Numbered from the stretch's first letter, positions 26,501 to 35,818 are shown. The stretch is 64,000 nucleotides of DNA from Lawsonibacter celer (GCF_014281125.1 NZ_JACOEA010000003.1:263121-327120), one strand, 5' to 3'. The notes: generated from the letters alone by a model not told the origin. Program-made: numbers and translations.

Positions 26501-27226
26501 GATGTCCACCCGGTCCAGGTGGGTGGAGAAGGTGGTGTGGCGGCAGTGGTCGGACCAGTAGGTGTCCACCACCCGCACCTCGGTGAGGGTGGGATCCCGC
26601 TGCTCCTCGTCCTTGAAGTAGCTCTGGAGGAAGGTCAGGTCCGCCAGGTCCATGGCCAGGCCGTACTGCTCCAGCAGGGCGGCAAGACCTTCCTGGTCCA
26701 GCTCCCGGAAGCCCGTCAGCACCGGCACATCCGCCGGTTCGGGGTACTGCTGGATCAGGGTCTCGGGCTTGTCCAGGGAGGCCTCCCGGCTCTCCACCGG
26801 GTTGATGAGGTAGCTCCTGGCCTTGTCCATGTCCGCCTCAGACAGTTCCCCCGCCAGTAAGTACAGGGTGGCGGAGCGCACCACAGGCCGCTCCCCGCCG
26901 GTGAGCATCTGGATGCACTGGGCGCAGGAGTCCGCCCGCTGGTCATACTGGCCAGGTAGGGCCTCCACCGCCAGGAGGGTATGGGCCCCCTGGACCGGCG
27001 GCAGATCCTCCTCATATACGTTGTCCACCTGGGGTTCGGACAGGACGGTGGTGCGGGCGGCCTCATAGGCACCCCAGTCCACCCCCTCCACGTCGTACCG
27101 ACGGAGGATGCGCACGCCGGCCAGCCCGGTCAGGCCCAGCGCGCCCCGGAGCTCCTGCAGCAGATGCGCCCCCTCCACGGCGAAAGGCGGCCTTTTCTCC
27201 ACATAGCAGCGAAATACGTTTCCCAT
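23540..27226 (-). CDS. purL: Phosphoribosylformylglycinamidine synthase, single-chain PurL with glutaminase domain
   Basis: The 1228-residue enzyme performs the fourth step of purine synthesis, FGAR plus glutamine and ATP to FGAM. The long form carries an N-terminal PurS-like part, the ATP-binding synthase halves (DTYWSDHCRHTTF, FKNETHNHPTEIEPFGGAATC, FGAGGVSVAIGELADGL) and a C-terminal class I glutamine amidotransferase. In the glutaminase the nucleophile is in LMLGICNGFQALIKLG and the His/Glu pair in PISHGEGRF. Many Firmicutes encode PurS, PurQ and PurL separately, so the fused form is a clade trait. ATG 27226 follows GGGGAG by 7 bases; the longer frame to 27343 overlaps the upstream gene. 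Confidence 0.95.
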   Translation of the reverse strand: MGNVFRCYVEKRPPFAVEGAHLLQELRGALGLTGLAGVRILRRYDVEGVDWGAYEAARTTVLSEPQVDNVYEEDLPPVQGAHTLLAVEALPGQYDQRADSCAQCIQMLTGGERPVVRSATLYLLAGELSEADMDKARSYLINPVESREASLDKPETLIQQYPEPADVPVLTGFRELDQEGLAALLEQYGLAMDLADLTFLQSYFKDEEQRDPTLTEVRVVDTYWSDHCRHTTFSTHLDRVDIQDPTINGAYLRYLSARDEVYGSEKAAKRPQTLMDLATIGTKVLKKRGELPELDESEEINACSIHVPATVDGKEQDWLLMFKNETHNHPTEIEPFGGAATCIGGCIRDPLSGRVYVHQAMRLTGCGDPRTPVDQTLEGRLPQRKIAQTAAAGYSSYGNQIGLATGHVAELYHEGYIAKHLECGAVVGAAPADHVRREVPAPGDVVILLGGRTGRDGIGGATGSSKSHNLKSLDTMASEVQKGNAPEERKLQRLFRNPNVTRLIKRCNDFGAGGVSVAIGELADGLAIDLDAVRKKYDGLDGTEIAISESQERMAVVVAPEDAQTLMNFASFENLEAYQVATVTESPRMVMTWRGQTVANLSRAFLNTNGAVKHAAVQVAQRPAPQTWTERSLWELARELDYASRRGLTERFDGSIGAGSVLMPFGGKTQRTPAQAMAALFPVEPGQETDQASIMAWGCDPKQLSRDPYYGAVQAVVTSVAKVVAAGGDYKKVYLTLQEFFEKLREEPQRWSKPFQALLGAMDAQIGLGCAAIGGKDSMSGSFLDLDVPPTLISFAIAPARAGEVLSPEFKEAGHPVYLFGVPHLGDFAGQKAAWEAFHALCQTGKVKAARVLEPGGVKEAAMQMSFGNGIGFTMDEGFTGPACQGMILAECDGAVEGAVLVGHTTAQPVLTFGEDTASIDELLSLNENVLEDVYPTNTAETGAVEAISWAERSPAVCKSKIARPRVVIPVFPGTNCEYDSVRACLRAGMTAETVNIRNLTADDLLQSAVELEGAIRNAQIVFIPGGFSGGDEPDGSAKFICSFFRNSRITDAVHDLLKNRDGLMLGICNGFQALIKLGLVPYGEIRDMDENCPTLTHNTIGRHQSKYVTTRVASVNSPWMLKSNVGDLHAIPISHGEGRFVAPQAVLEQLIAGGQVATQYVDEDGVPSMDMDVNPNGSLLAIEGIFSPDGRVFGKMGHSERCGPFVGRNIPGEKHQPIFDSGAAYFK

Positions 27227-27246
27227 TCCAAACTCCCCTGTTCTCT

Positions 27247-28809
27247 CTATGGGCCGACGGCCCAGTCTGCAAAGCCGTAAAACACATTCTGCTGGGTGGG
27301 CGTCAGGCCGGAAACCTGTCTCCACTGGGTCAGCACCGACCAATTCTTAAAGCAGAGCACCGCAAAGGCCGGCTGCTCCGCCAGCCGCTGATAGAGGGCC
27401 TGCGCGGCCGCAGACCGCTCCTCTCCCCGGGCAGCACGGAGTGCGGCCAGCCGCTGCACAGCCGTCTGGTCCGAATAGCCGCCGTAGTTCAGCGCCCCGT
27501 CCGGGGAGAGAAGCGCTGTTGGGTCAAAATCCGCGGTCATGCGCACCTCCCCCAGGTAGAGATCAAACGCCCCCTGCCCCAGGGCCGTCAGATACTCCTC
27601 CCAGGGCAGCTGCTCCAGCGTCACGGCAAAGCCGGCCTGGGTCAGGCTCCGGGCCAGGTACTCGGCCACGGCCAGCTTGTCCACATTGTCCGTGGATGTC
27701 AGCAGGGTAAGCTGCATGCTCTGGTGCCCCTTGGTATAAATCCCATCCGCCTTGCTCCATCCCGCCGCCGCCAGCGTCTCTTCCGCCGCCTGGGGGGAGT
27801 AGCTCAGTGTATCCGCCAGAGCGGCGTCGTAGAGCGCGCTCTCTGGCGCGACGGGCAGATCAGCCGGCCGTGCGTGCCGGGAGAGCAGCGCGGTGGAGAC
27901 TGCGGAGCGGTCCATGCTCCGCTGGAGGGCCTGGCGTACGCTCTGGTCCCGGCACAGCCCGGATGTGCAGTTAAAGCCCACATACAGCATCACGCTGGTG
28001 GGGTAGTCCGTCGTCTCATAGGAACCGGAAAAGCCCAGGGTATTGGTGCCGGTGAGATCCGTGGCCACCAGTGTGATCTCCCGGGTGTCAAAGGCGTGAA
28101 TCAGATCTCCCGCCGCCTGGATCGCCCGCAGGGGAATCACATCGACCGGCAGGCTCCGCCCCTGCCACCAGCCGGAGCGGGCCGTAAGGGAGAGGCTTTC
28201 CCCCGCGCCGCTGAGCACATATGGGCCGGTCCCCAGGGGCAGGCTTCCTCCGCCGTCCTTGACAATGGGTATGTCCAGCAGTGCTGGCAGGCCGCCGTTC
28301 GGGGTGTTCAGGACAAGCGTCACCGCCCCGTCGGAGGCCGCAACGCTCCGGATGCCGGCCAGCCGGGCGGAATAGAGGGCGCTGTTCCGGGCCGCGTTCA
28401 GGGAGGCGGCCGCCTCCGCGGCGGTCAGCGGGCTGCCGTCGGAAAAGGTTACCCCGCCGCGCAGGGCAAACGTCCAGGTGAGCCCGTCCTCAGACACCGT
28501 GTAGCTACTGCACAGCAGGTTCTGGGGCTCAAAGCTGCCGTCCAGCTCAAAGAGCCCCTCATAGATCAGCCCGCCCAGGGACAGATTGGTGCGGTTGGAG
28601 CCGGTAAACGGGTGAAACCCCGCCTCCGGATAACAGGGCAGGGTAAACGCCGTCTGCTCCGGCTCAGCCGTGGGAAGGGGCGTGGCCGTTGGGGAGGGCG
28701 CGGGCGTGGCCTCAATCCGGGGCGCGTCTGAGCCGCATCCGGCCAGGGCGCAGCACAGTCCCAGAGCCAAAACTCCGGCGGTCAGCCGCAGCAGCGCCGC
28801 GCGCTTCAT
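27247..28809 (-). CDS. Family 5 extracellular solute-binding lipoprotein (oligopeptide/nickel type)
   Basis: The 520-residue protein has a signal peptide and lipobox (CCALAGCGS), a Pro/Thr/Ala-rich linker and then a full SBP_bac_5 domain. The domain includes LIYEGLFELDGSFEPQNLLC, VTFSDGSPLTAAEAAASL and the ALQRSMDRSAV segment. It would bind peptides or similar ligands at the membrane surface. No permease or ATPase genes are near, so it is an orphan binding protein or works with subunits elsewhere. It overlaps the pgeF stop by four bases (ATGA) and lies 20 bases before purL. Confidence 0.88.
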   Translation of the reverse strand: MKRAALLRLTAGVLALGLCCALAGCGSDAPRIEATPAPSPTATPLPTAEPEQTAFTLPCYPEAGFHPFTGSNRTNLSLGGLIYEGLFELDGSFEPQNLLCSSYTVSEDGLTWTFALRGGVTFSDGSPLTAAEAAASLNAARNSALYSARLAGIRSVAASDGAVTLVLNTPNGGLPALLDIPIVKDGGGSLPLGTGPYVLSGAGESLSLTARSGWWQGRSLPVDVIPLRAIQAAGDLIHAFDTREITLVATDLTGTNTLGFSGSYETTDYPTSVMLYVGFNCTSGLCRDQSVRQALQRSMDRSAVSTALLSRHARPADLPVAPESALYDAALADTLSYSPQAAEETLAAAGWSKADGIYTKGHQSMQLTLLTSTDNVDKLAVAEYLARSLTQAGFAVTLEQLPWEEYLTALGQGAFDLYLGEVRMTADFDPTALLSPDGALNYGGYSDQTAVQRLAALRAARGEERSAAAQALYQRLAEQPAFAVLCFKNWSVLTQWRQVSGLTPTQQNVFYGFADWAVGP

Positions 28810-29627
28810 ACCGGGTCAGTCAGGGCAATCACGGCAGCCTGGCTGCCCCGTTGCCCCTGAGTCACCCGGTGGGACCAGTAGCGCTCAGGCAGACAGGCGG
28901 TACAGTCCTGCGAAACAGCAATATGCTCAGGCAGAACCCCCGCGTTCTCCAGCCGCTCGGCGTTGAGGCCCTTCAGATCCACCCGGAATTTGCCGGTGGG
29001 CAGCACCTCGATGCTGTGCAGGGCGCAGGCACCCATGGCCTCGGTCATGGCGTTGGGCACGTCCTCATGGGTCTCAAAACAACACTTGGAGATACCGGGG
29101 CCGATGGCGGCCAGCAAGTCCGCCGGGTCGGTGCCATAGCAGTCCCGCATCTTCTCCACCGCCCGGGTGACAATGCCAGAGGCAGTCCCCCGCCAGCCCG
29201 CGTGGACGGCGGCCACCGCCCGGCGCACCGGGTCGTAGAGCAGGATAGGCAGACAGTCCGCAGAAAATACCGTGAGTGCCACACCGGGCACATCGGTCAT
29301 CAGGCCATCGGCCTCATATTCCACCACCGCATTCAGCCCCTCCCGGGCGTCTGCAGCAGTGACGGTGCGCACAATGTCTCCGTGGACCTGATTGGTAAAC
29401 ACCAGCTTGGCCGGGTCCACCCCGATGGCAGCGCAGAAAATGCGGTAATTCTCCGCCACATGTTTGGGGTCGTCCCCCCGGCGAAAGCCCAGATTCAGGG
29501 AGGAATAAATCCCCTGGGACACACCGCCCAGCCGGGTGGAAAAGCCGTGGGCCACACCGCCGGCGGCCTCAAAGCCGTCGGCGGTGAGATACACCACGCC
29601 ATTTACATTGCGTTCGGTGATATTCAT
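28806..29627 (-). CDS. pgeF: Peptidoglycan editing factor PgeF (multicopper polyphenol oxidase / laccase fold)
   Basis: The 273-residue protein has the YfiH/PgeF signatures: ADCLPILLYDP, the metal-ligand motif VAAVHAGWRGTASGI, and a cysteine/histidine segment ISKCCFETHEDVP. The family removes wrong residues such as L-Ser from peptidoglycan precursors and has been reported to act on purine nucleosides. It lies 72 bases after secA and overlaps the next gene by four bases. Confidence 0.9.
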   Translation of the reverse strand: MNITERNVNGVVYLTADGFEAAGGVAHGFSTRLGGVSQGIYSSLNLGFRRGDDPKHVAENYRIFCAAIGVDPAKLVFTNQVHGDIVRTVTAADAREGLNAVVEYEADGLMTDVPGVALTVFSADCLPILLYDPVRRAVAAVHAGWRGTASGIVTRAVEKMRDCYGTDPADLLAAIGPGISKCCFETHEDVPNAMTEAMGACALHSIEVLPTGKFRVDLKGLNAERLENAGVLPEHIAVSQDCTACLPERYWSHRVTQGQRGSQAAVIALTDPV

Positions 29628-29699
29628 AAAAAATCCTCTTACAGAAAATCGTAACTGCCGGAAGGAAATCGGGAAAACAGGGTTGCCCGCATTGGCCCC

Positions 29700-32447
29700 T
29701 TAATCGGGATGGTACTCTTTACAGGTGCACTTCTTGAACTTCTTCCCGCTCCCGCACGGACAGGGTTCGTTGGGGCCGATTTTATGGGCCTTCTTTACGG
29801 GCTGCTTTTTCACTGTGCCGTCGCTGCCTGCACTCTCTCCGGTCACCTTGGCTACCCGCTCGCGCTTGACGGCTCCGCCCACCTGCACCCGGGCCAGGAA
29901 CACCCGGCGGATGGTCTCGGCCTGGATGGCCGCGATCATCTCCTCGAACATCTCATAGCCCTCGCGCTTATACTCCACCACCGGGTCGCTCTGGCCATAG
30001 GCCCGCAGGCCGATGCCCTGGCGCAGCTCGGTCATGTTGTCCAGGTGGTCCATCCAGTACTCGTCCACCACGCGGAGCATCATGACCCGCTCCAGCTCCC
30101 GCATCAGCGGCTCGCCCAGCTCCGTCTCTTTTCTGGCGTAGATGTCCGCGGCCCGCTGGTGGAGCAGCTCCACCAGGCCGTCGGCGTCATACCCGGCCAG
30201 CTCCTCACCGCTCAGGTTCAGCTCGCCCGGACGCAGGAACTGACCCTGGAACTGGGCGCGCGTCTCGCGCCAGCCCTCCTCGTCCATATGCCCCTCGCCC
30301 ATGTGGGCGTTTACTTCGTTGGAGATCACGGTGGTGAGCATGTTCTGCATGGAGTCCTTCAGGTTCTCCCCGTCCAGCACCTGGCGGCGCTGCTTGTAAA
30401 TGACCTCCCGCTGGGTGTTCATCACGTCGTCGTATTCCAGCACGGTCTTGCGGGTCTGGAAGTTGCGGGACTCCACCTGCTTCTGGGCGTTCTCAATGGC
30501 GCCGGAGAGGATCTTGGCGTCGATGGGGGTGTCCTCGTCCACGCCCAGCCGCTCCATCATGCCCTTCACCCGCTCGGAGCCGAACAGGCGCATAATGTCG
30601 TCCTCCAGGGACAGGTAGAAGCGGGTCTCGCCCGGGTCGCCCTGCCGGCCGGCGCGGCCGCGCAGCTGGTTGTCGATGCGGCGGGACTCGTGCCGCTCGG
30701 TGCCCAGGATGAACAGGCCCCCGGCGGCGCGCACCTTGTCGGCCTCCTCCTTGATCTCGTCCTTATATTTGGCCTCCGCCTCGGAGAACATCCGCCGGGC
30801 CTCCAGAATTTCCTGGTTGTCCGTCTCGGCGAAGCCGGTGGCCTCGGCGATGAGCTCGTCCGTCAGCCCGGCTTTCTTCAGGTCTGCCTTTGCCAGGAAC
30901 TCCGCATTGCCGCCCAGCATGATGTCGGTGCCTCGGCCGGCCATGTTGGTGGCCACAGTGACGGCGTTGAGCTTGCCCGCCTGGGCCACAATTTCGGCTT
31001 CCTTCTCATGGTTTTTCGCGTTGAGGACGTTGTGTTTGATGCCCTTCTTTTTCAGCAGGCCGGACAGGTACTCCGATTTCTCGATGGAAATGGTTCCCAC
31101 CAGCACGGGCTGCCCCTTGGTGTGGCACTCCTCAATCTGGTTGACAATGGCCCGGAATTTCCCCGCCTCGGTCTTGTACACCACGTCCGGATGGTCCACA
31201 CGGGCCAGGGGCTTGTTGGTGGGGATTTCCACAATGTCCAGGGCATAGATGGTGCCGAACTCCTCCTCCTCGGTCATGGCGGTACCGGTCATGCCGGAGA
31301 GCTTGGTGTACAGGCGGAAATAATTCTGGAAGGTGATGGTGGCCAGCGTCTTGGACTCCCGGGCCACCTCCACGTGCTCCTTGGCCTCGATGGCCTGGTG
31401 CAGGCCCTCGTTGTAGCGCCGGCCGAACATCAGTCGGCCGGTAAACTCGTCCACGATGATGACCTCGCCGTCCTTCACCACGTAGTCGATGTCCCGCTTC
31501 ATGATGCCGTGGGCCTTGATGGCCTGGTTAATGTGGTGGGAGAGGGTGGTGTTCTCCGGGTCGGCCAGGTTCTCCAGCTGGAACTGCTGCTCCGCCTTGG
31601 CGATGCCCCGGGCGGTGAGGGTGGCGGTCTTGGCCTTCTCATCTACGATGTAGTCGGCCTCCTCGTTTTCGTCCTCCTCCTCCTTGGTGTCCACACTGGT
31701 GACCTTCTTGCACTTCAGGCGGGAGACAAAGGAATCCACAATGGTGTAGAGCTGGGTGGACTTATCCCCCTGGCCGGAGATGATGAGTGGGGTGCGGGCC
31801 TCGTCGATGAGGATGGAGTCCACCTCGTCCACAATGGCGAAATTGTGGCCCCGCTGCACCATCTCCGTCTTATAGATGGCCATGTTGTCCCGCAGGTAGT
31901 CGAAGCCGAACTCATTGTTGGTGCCGTAGGTAATGTCCGCGTCATAGGCGGCTTTGCGCTCGCCGGGCTTCACGTCGTGGATCACCAGGCCCACGGTGAG
32001 GCCCATAAAGCGGTAGACCTTGCCCATCCACTCGCTGTCGCGCTTGGCCAGGTAGTCGTTCACCGTGACGATGTGCACCCCCTCGCCGGACAGGGCGTTG
32101 AGGTAGGCGGGCAGGGTGGCCACCAGGGTCTTGCCCTCGCCGGTTTTCATCTCGGCGATGCGCCCCTGGTGGAGGATGATGCCGCCGATGAGCTGCACCC
32201 GGTAGGGCCGCATGCCCAGCACGCGCCAGGCGGCCTCCCGGCAGGCGGCAAAGGCCTCGGGCAGGATGTCGTCCAGGGTCTCGCCATTGGCCAGGCGCGC
32301 CTTGAATTCCGGAGTCTTGGCCTGGAGCTGCTGATCGGTCAGCCCCTTGTATTCCTCTTCCAGCGCCTCGATCTTGTTCACCAGGGGCAGAATGGCCTTG
32401 ACCTGCTTTTCCGAGGTGGTGCCGAAAAGTTTTTTCAGAAGTCCCAT
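29700..32447 (-). CDS. secA: Preprotein translocase ATPase SecA
   Basis: The 915-residue motor drives Sec export. Walker A is [20 protein letters not shown] and the DEAD-type Walker B is [20 protein letters not shown]. Further hallmarks are [19 protein letters not shown] in the second motor domain and a C-terminal zinc-binding SEC-C motif [18 protein letters not shown] 32447 is preferred because the frame's earlier GTG lies inside the AAAGGTG ribosome site. An acidic insertion (about residues 260-275) is unremarkable for the clade. It is the first gene of the secA-pgeF-lipoprotein-purL string. Confidence 0.96.
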   Translation of the reverse strand: MGLLKKLFGTTSEKQVKAILPLVNKIEALEEEYKGLTDQQLQAKTPEFKARLANGETLDDILPEAFAACREAAWRVLGMRPYRVQLIGGIILHQGRIAEMKTGEGKTLVATLPAYLNALSGEGVHIVTVNDYLAKRDSEWMGKVYRFMGLTVGLVIHDVKPGERKAAYDADITYGTNNEFGFDYLRDNMAIYKTEMVQRGHNFAIVDEVDSILIDEARTPLIISGQGDKSTQLYTIVDSFVSRLKCKKVTSVDTKEEEDENEEADYIVDEKAKTATLTARGIAKAEQQFQLENLADPENTTLSHHINQAIKAHGIMKRDIDYVVKDGEVIIVDEFTGRLMFGRRYNEGLHQAIEAKEHVEVARESKTLATITFQNYFRLYTKLSGMTGTAMTEEEEFGTIYALDIVEIPTNKPLARVDHPDVVYKTEAGKFRAIVNQIEECHTKGQPVLVGTISIEKSEYLSGLLKKKGIKHNVLNAKNHEKEAEIVAQAGKLNAVTVATNMAGRGTDIMLGGNAEFLAKADLKKAGLTDELIAEATGFAETDNQEILEARRMFSEAEAKYKDEIKEEADKVRAAGGLFILGTERHESRRIDNQLRGRAGRQGDPGETRFYLSLEDDIMRLFGSERVKGMMERLGVDEDTPIDAKILSGAIENAQKQVESRNFQTRKTVLEYDDVMNTQREVIYKQRRQVLDGENLKDSMQNMLTTVISNEVNAHMGEGHMDEEGWRETRAQFQGQFLRPGELNLSGEELAGYDADGLVELLHQRAADIYARKETELGEPLMRELERVMMLRVVDEYWMDHLDNMTELRQGIGLRAYGQSDPVVEYKREGYEMFEEMIAAIQAETIRRVFLARVQVGGAVKRERVAKVTGESAGSDGTVKKQPVKKAHKIGPNEPCPCGSGKKFKKCTCKEYHPD

Positions 32448-32526
32448 AGGTCGATTCACCTTTCTTATCTGTCATCGCCCGCCTGCGCGGGCAGCGCGAT
32501 CCTTTGGCATGTGGTTTTAACGATTA

Positions 32527-32555
32527 AGTATACCACATCCACCTCTTATAAATAA
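32527..32555 (-). promoter_or_regulatory. Promoter of the secA gene string
   Basis: The minus strand has the extended -10 TGGTATACT (32527-32535) with a weak -35 (TTATTT) 17 bases upstream. It lies about 80 bases before the secA start. Confidence 0.5.
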
Positions 32556-32712
32556 AGAGAAAATTGTAAACAAACGCCGGGCCGCCCCGGCCGGTTTCCA
32601 GGCAAAACATACAGCACCCATCCGGCAGGGAATCTCTTTTTTCCCATTTACGCCGAGCCGCCGGGATGGTAAAATAAAGGCACACCTTCTGCCTATGAAA
32701 AAGGAGCTTATT

Positions 32713-33510
32713 ATGAAACGAATGATTCTTCCGCTGGCGCTGGCTCTCCTGCTGGGCCTGTCCGCCTGTTCCAAGCGGCCCCCTCAGCCCACGCCCACCC
32801 CCACGCCGGAACCCACCCCCGTGGCCACGCCCACACCCACGCCGGAGCCCACGCCCAAGCCCATCCCCGCCCCCACGGCCGATCCCGACTGGAGCGAGCA
32901 GGTATTTGCCAAGGACTATACCGCCGGGGATGGCAACCTGGTCCTCTCCGTCTCCTATCAGCTGCCCCTGGTGCGCAACACCGACGAATACCCTGCCGGC
33001 GAGGCCATCAACCAGTGGTACAAGACGGAGGGCGCCGCCCGCATGGCCGAGGCCGAGGAGCTCTACGAGCTGTCGGTGGCCGACTATGAGGTGTCCACCT
33101 CCTCCAATCTACCCTTCCAGGCCACGGTGCAGGAGATGACCTACAAGGTCACCCGTCAGGACGACACAGTGGTGAGCGTCTGCCGGGAGTGGTATGTGAA
33201 CAGCGGCGGGGCCCATCCCAATGTATTCCGCCTGTCCGAGCAGTTTGACCCCCTCACCGGGCAGAAGCTGGGCTTTGCCGACTTCTTTACCGACGCCGAC
33301 GCGGTATCCGACGCCGCCATCGACGCCCTGGCCGCGGCCTACGATCTGGAGCGCACCGGCGTGGCGGCCAACTTCCAGCCGGAGAGCTTTTACTTTACCG
33401 ACGAGGGCTGCACCTTCTGGATTCAGGGGGGGCAGGTCCCTGGCCTGAACAGCCCTGCGGAGGCCACTGTTTCCTATGATGACCTGTCCGCCTGGATGCG
33501 AAATGGATAA
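32713..33510 (+). CDS. Lipoprotein with DUF4163/DUF3298 (RsiV-like) domain
   Basis: The 265-residue protein has a signal peptide with lipobox LLGLSAC and a long Pro/Thr linker of PTPTPEPTP repeats. The folded domain follows from about residue 65. YKVTRQDDTVVSVCREWYVNSGGAHPN and FDPLTGQKLGFADFFTD are typical of the DUF4163/DUF3298 pair found in the extracellular part of the lysozyme-binding anti-sigma factor RsiV and in free lipoproteins. No membrane or cytoplasmic anti-sigma part is present. ATG 32713 has AAGGAG. It overlaps rlmD by eight bases. The function is unknown; a cell-envelope role is likely. Confidence 0.8.
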   Translation: MKRMILPLALALLLGLSACSKRPPQPTPTPTPEPTPVATPTPTPEPTPKPIPAPTADPDWSEQVFAKDYTAGDGNLVLSVSYQLPLVRNTDEYPAGEAINQWYKTEGAARMAEAEELYELSVADYEVSTSSNLPFQATVQEMTYKVTRQDDTVVSVCREWYVNSGGAHPNVFRLSEQFDPLTGQKLGFADFFTDADAVSDAAIDALAAAYDLERTGVAANFQPESFYFTDEGCTFWIQGGQVPGLNSPAEATVSYDDLSAWMRNG

Positions 33511-34852
33511 GCGCCCAGCGGAAAACGAGATTTATCCTCTGGCCATCACCGGCTATGCCGGTGATGGCGCCGGGGTGGCCCGGCTGGACGGCATGGTGGT
33601 CTTTGTCCAGGGGGGCATCCGGGGCGAGGTGTGTGAGGTAAAGCTCACCAAGGTGGGGCGCAGCGCCATCTGGGGCCGGGCAGTCCGGCCCATCTCCCCC
33701 TCCCCCGCCCGGCAGACACCGGACTGCCCCCTCTACGGCCGATGCGGCGGCTGCGCCTACCGCCACATGACCTATACCGAGGAGCTGGAGGCCAAGCGCG
33801 CAAAGGTGGAGGACGCCCTGCGCCGCATCGGCGGGACGGAGCTGGCCGTGCCCGTCATTCTGGGGGCCCCGCAGCCGGAGCGCTACCGCAACAAGGTGCA
33901 GTTCCCCGTGTCCGCTGGGCCGAGGATCGGCTTCTATCAGGCCCGCTCCCATAGGGTCATCGACGCCCCGGACTGCCTGCTGCAGCCCCTCCCCGCCGCC
34001 CGCCTGCGCGCCGCAGCGGCGGACTGGATGCGCCGTTATCACATCAGCGCCTATGACGAGCGCACCGGCAAGGGCCTGGTGCGCCATGTATATGTCCGTA
34101 CCAACCGGGCGGGCCAGTCCCTGTTCTGCCTGCTGGTCAACGGGCAGGCCGTCCCCCACGAGGCGGATCTGGTCTGCGCTCTGCGCGCCGCCGAGCCCGG
34201 TCTGGCCGGGGTGGTGCTGGGGATCAATGAGAAGAAGAACAACGTAATCCTGGGGGACGCCTACCGTACCCTCTGGGGGGAGGACGCGCTGACAGATACC
34301 CTGTGCGGCCTGGAGTTCCGCCTGTCGGTGCCCTCCTTCTATCAGGTCAACGCCGACCAGGCGGAGGTGCTCTACGGCCGGGCTCTGGAGCTGGCCGGGC
34401 TCACCGGACGGGAGACCGTGCTGGACCTGTACTGCGGCATCGGCACCATCAGCCTGTGCATGGCCCGCCGGGCGGGCCGGGTTTACGGGGTGGAGGTGAT
34501 CCCCCAGGCGGTGGAGGACGCTAGGGCCAACGCCGCCCGCAACGGCGTGTCCAACGCGGAATTTTTCTGCGCTGACGCCGGTCAGGCGGCCCGCCGCTTG
34601 GCCGCGGAGGGAGTGCGCCCCGACGTGGTCTGTGTGGATCCGCCTAGGAAGGGCCTCGCCCCCGACGTGGTGGAGACCGTGGCGGGCATGGCCCCCCGCC
34701 GGGTGGTCTATGTCTCCTGTGATCCGGGCACCCTGGCCCGGGACGTGGCCCGCTTCGCCGCTCTGGGCTACGTCGCCCGGGAGGCCGTGGCGGTGGACCT
34801 CTTTCCCCGCACCGCCCATGTAGAAACGGTAGTTCTCTTGTCTCGTACCTAG
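33503..34852 (+). CDS. rlmD: 23S rRNA (uracil-5-)-methyltransferase, RumA/RlmD family
   Basis: The 449-residue enzyme methylates a uracil in 23S rRNA with SAM. It has an N-terminal TRAM-like beta domain, an iron-sulfur cysteine set (CPLYGRCGGC and a later DAPDC), the SAM motif VLDLYCGIGTISL, the DPPRKGL motif and the catalytic cysteine in VYVSCDPGTLARD. The last 12 or so codons (HVETVVLLSRT) use GTA, GAA, ACG, TTG, TCT and CGT, unlike the GC-rich remainder. They appear to have been supplied by an element that integrated at the 3' end. The start overlaps the upstream lipoprotein gene. Confidence 0.93.
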   Translation: MDKRPAENEIYPLAITGYAGDGAGVARLDGMVVFVQGGIRGEVCEVKLTKVGRSAIWGRAVRPISPSPARQTPDCPLYGRCGGCAYRHMTYTEELEAKRAKVEDALRRIGGTELAVPVILGAPQPERYRNKVQFPVSAGPRIGFYQARSHRVIDAPDCLLQPLPAARLRAAAADWMRRYHISAYDERTGKGLVRHVYVRTNRAGQSLFCLLVNGQAVPHEADLVCALRAAEPGLAGVVLGINEKKNNVILGDAYRTLWGEDALTDTLCGLEFRLSVPSFYQVNADQAEVLYGRALELAGLTGRETVLDLYCGIGTISLCMARRAGRVYGVEVIPQAVEDARANAARNGVSNAEFFCADAGQAARRLAAEGVRPDVVCVDPPRKGLAPDVVETVAGMAPRRVVYVSCDPGTLARDVARFAALGYVAREAVAVDLFPRTAHVETVVLLSRT

Positions 34853-34857
34853 GTTGA

Positions 34858-35178
34858 AACTACAGAACTATTGTCGGAGCTGCTAGTGTTTTTTCTATTG
34901 GTCCAAATAAAGTTAAGCACCGCGCAGAGTTTGGTATAGCGATTGATAAGGACTACTGGGGTATCGGCATAGGAGAGGCTTTGACAGCAGCTTGTGTTGA
35001 ATTTTCAAAAAGTGCTGGATATTCTCAATTGGAATTAGAGGTTGTGAGCGATAATACGGGTGCAATCACGCTGTATAGAAAAATGGGATTTATTGAATTT
35101 GGAAGAAATCCCAGAGGTTTTATTTCTCGTTTCCAAGGCTGGCAAGAACTAGTTTCTATGAGGCGGGAATTAAACTGA
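34858..35178 (+). pseudogene. GNAT acetyltransferase fragment, N-terminus missing
   Basis: The frame reads IVGAASVFSIGPNKVKHRAE and then GIAIDKDYWGIGIGEALTAA, followed by VVSDNTGAITLYRKMGFIEF and ends RRELN. This is the C-terminal two thirds of a GNAT fold, with the acetyl-CoA loop near GIGIG and the conserved N.GAI.LY.K.GF block. There is no start codon or ribosome site, and a TGA stop precedes the frame at 34855. Base composition is far lower in GC than the flanks, so it came in by transfer. A TTG at 34981 could start only a 65-residue piece. Confidence 0.75.
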
Positions 35179-35269
35179 TAAATCCCGGTTTGTCGGGTCG
35201 ATATGTTCCCGCGTACTGTGGGTGGTAGATTAGTTTCCGAGTTGTTTCGACATTCACGGCATCGTCTCG

Positions 35270-35308
35270 ACCCACGTGGAGACCGTCTGCGTTCTGGACC
35301 GGGCCTGA
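35270..35308 (+). other. Displaced original 3' end of rlmD
   Basis: Thirteen codons read THVETVCVLDRA and stop, in GC-rich host codons. They match the HVETV block that ends RlmD proteins and the end of the intact gene at 34852, but they lack any upstream coding sequence. Confidence 0.55.
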
Positions 35309-35344
35309 GCCCGCAGCTTTTGTACGGAAAGGAGCCGATTGGCT

Positions 35345-35818
35345 GTGAAACTGCTGTTTCGTCAGCGCTTTTTCTCCTGGTTTGACAGCTATGACATCTA
35401 TGACGAGGCCGGCCGCACCGTGTACACGGTGGAGGGGAAGCTCTCCTGGGGGCACCGGCTGGAGATCTACGGCCCTGCCGGGGACCATCTGGGCACCGTA
35501 AAGGAGGAGGTGCTCACCTTCCTCCCCCGCTTTGCCCTGTACATCGGAGAGGAATACCTGGGCTGCATCCGAAAGGAATTTACCTTCTTCCGCCCCCGCT
35601 TTCAGCTGGACTGCAGCGGCTGGCAGGTGGAGGGCAATTTTCTGGAGTGGGACTACACCGTTGTGGACCGCGCAGGCGGCCTGGTCATGCAGGCCTCCAA
35701 GGAACTGTTTCACTGGACGGACACCTATACACTGGATATTGTGCGCCCGGAGGATGCGCTGCTGTGCCTGATGATTGTGCTGGCCATTGACGCGGCCAAA
35801 TGCTCCGCCGGAAATTGA
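35345..35818 (+). CDS. LURP-one-related / scramblase-like family protein (YxjI type)
   Basis: The protein of about 157 residues begins KLLFRQRFFSWFDSYDIYDE, then runs GRTVYTVEGKLSWGHRLEIY and further beta-rich repeats with FTFFRPRFQLDC. This matches the tubby-like LURP-one/YxjI family. No signal peptide or membrane segment is seen. The biochemical role of the bacterial members is unknown; binding of membrane lipids has been proposed for the fold. GTG 35345 is 10 bases after GGAG and gives the usual family N-terminus; TTG 35339 is an alternative. Confidence 0.75.
   Translation: MKLLFRQRFFSWFDSYDIYDEAGRTVYTVEGKLSWGHRLEIYGPAGDHLGTVKEEVLTFLPRFALYIGEEYLGCIRKEFTFFRPRFQLDCSGWQVEGNFLEWDYTVVDRAGGLVMQASKELFHWTDTYTLDIVRPEDALLCLMIVLAIDAAKCSAGN

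Larger units (their letters stand above)
34815..35308 (+). mobile_element. Remnant of an element integrated at the 3' end of rlmD
   Basis: The end of rlmD has a foreign-looking codon choice. It is followed by about 400 AT-rich bases holding a headless acetyltransferase. At 35270-35308 lies a second, GC-rich version of an rlmD tail (THVETVCVLDRA, stop TGA) without the rest of the gene. The 3' end of rumA/rlmD genes is a known integration site of conjugative elements in Firmicutes. The remains have no recombinase, so this is a decayed scar. Confidence 0.6.

Noticed and set aside
23579..26860. A 1093-codon open frame antisense to purL (and similar long frames opposite secA at 29709-32555 and opposite ftsW at 16609-18678)
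   Set aside because: They are products of high GC at third positions of the real genes; their translations are low-complexity His/Gly/Val-rich or Gln/Gly-rich sequence without domains, and they lack ribosome sites.
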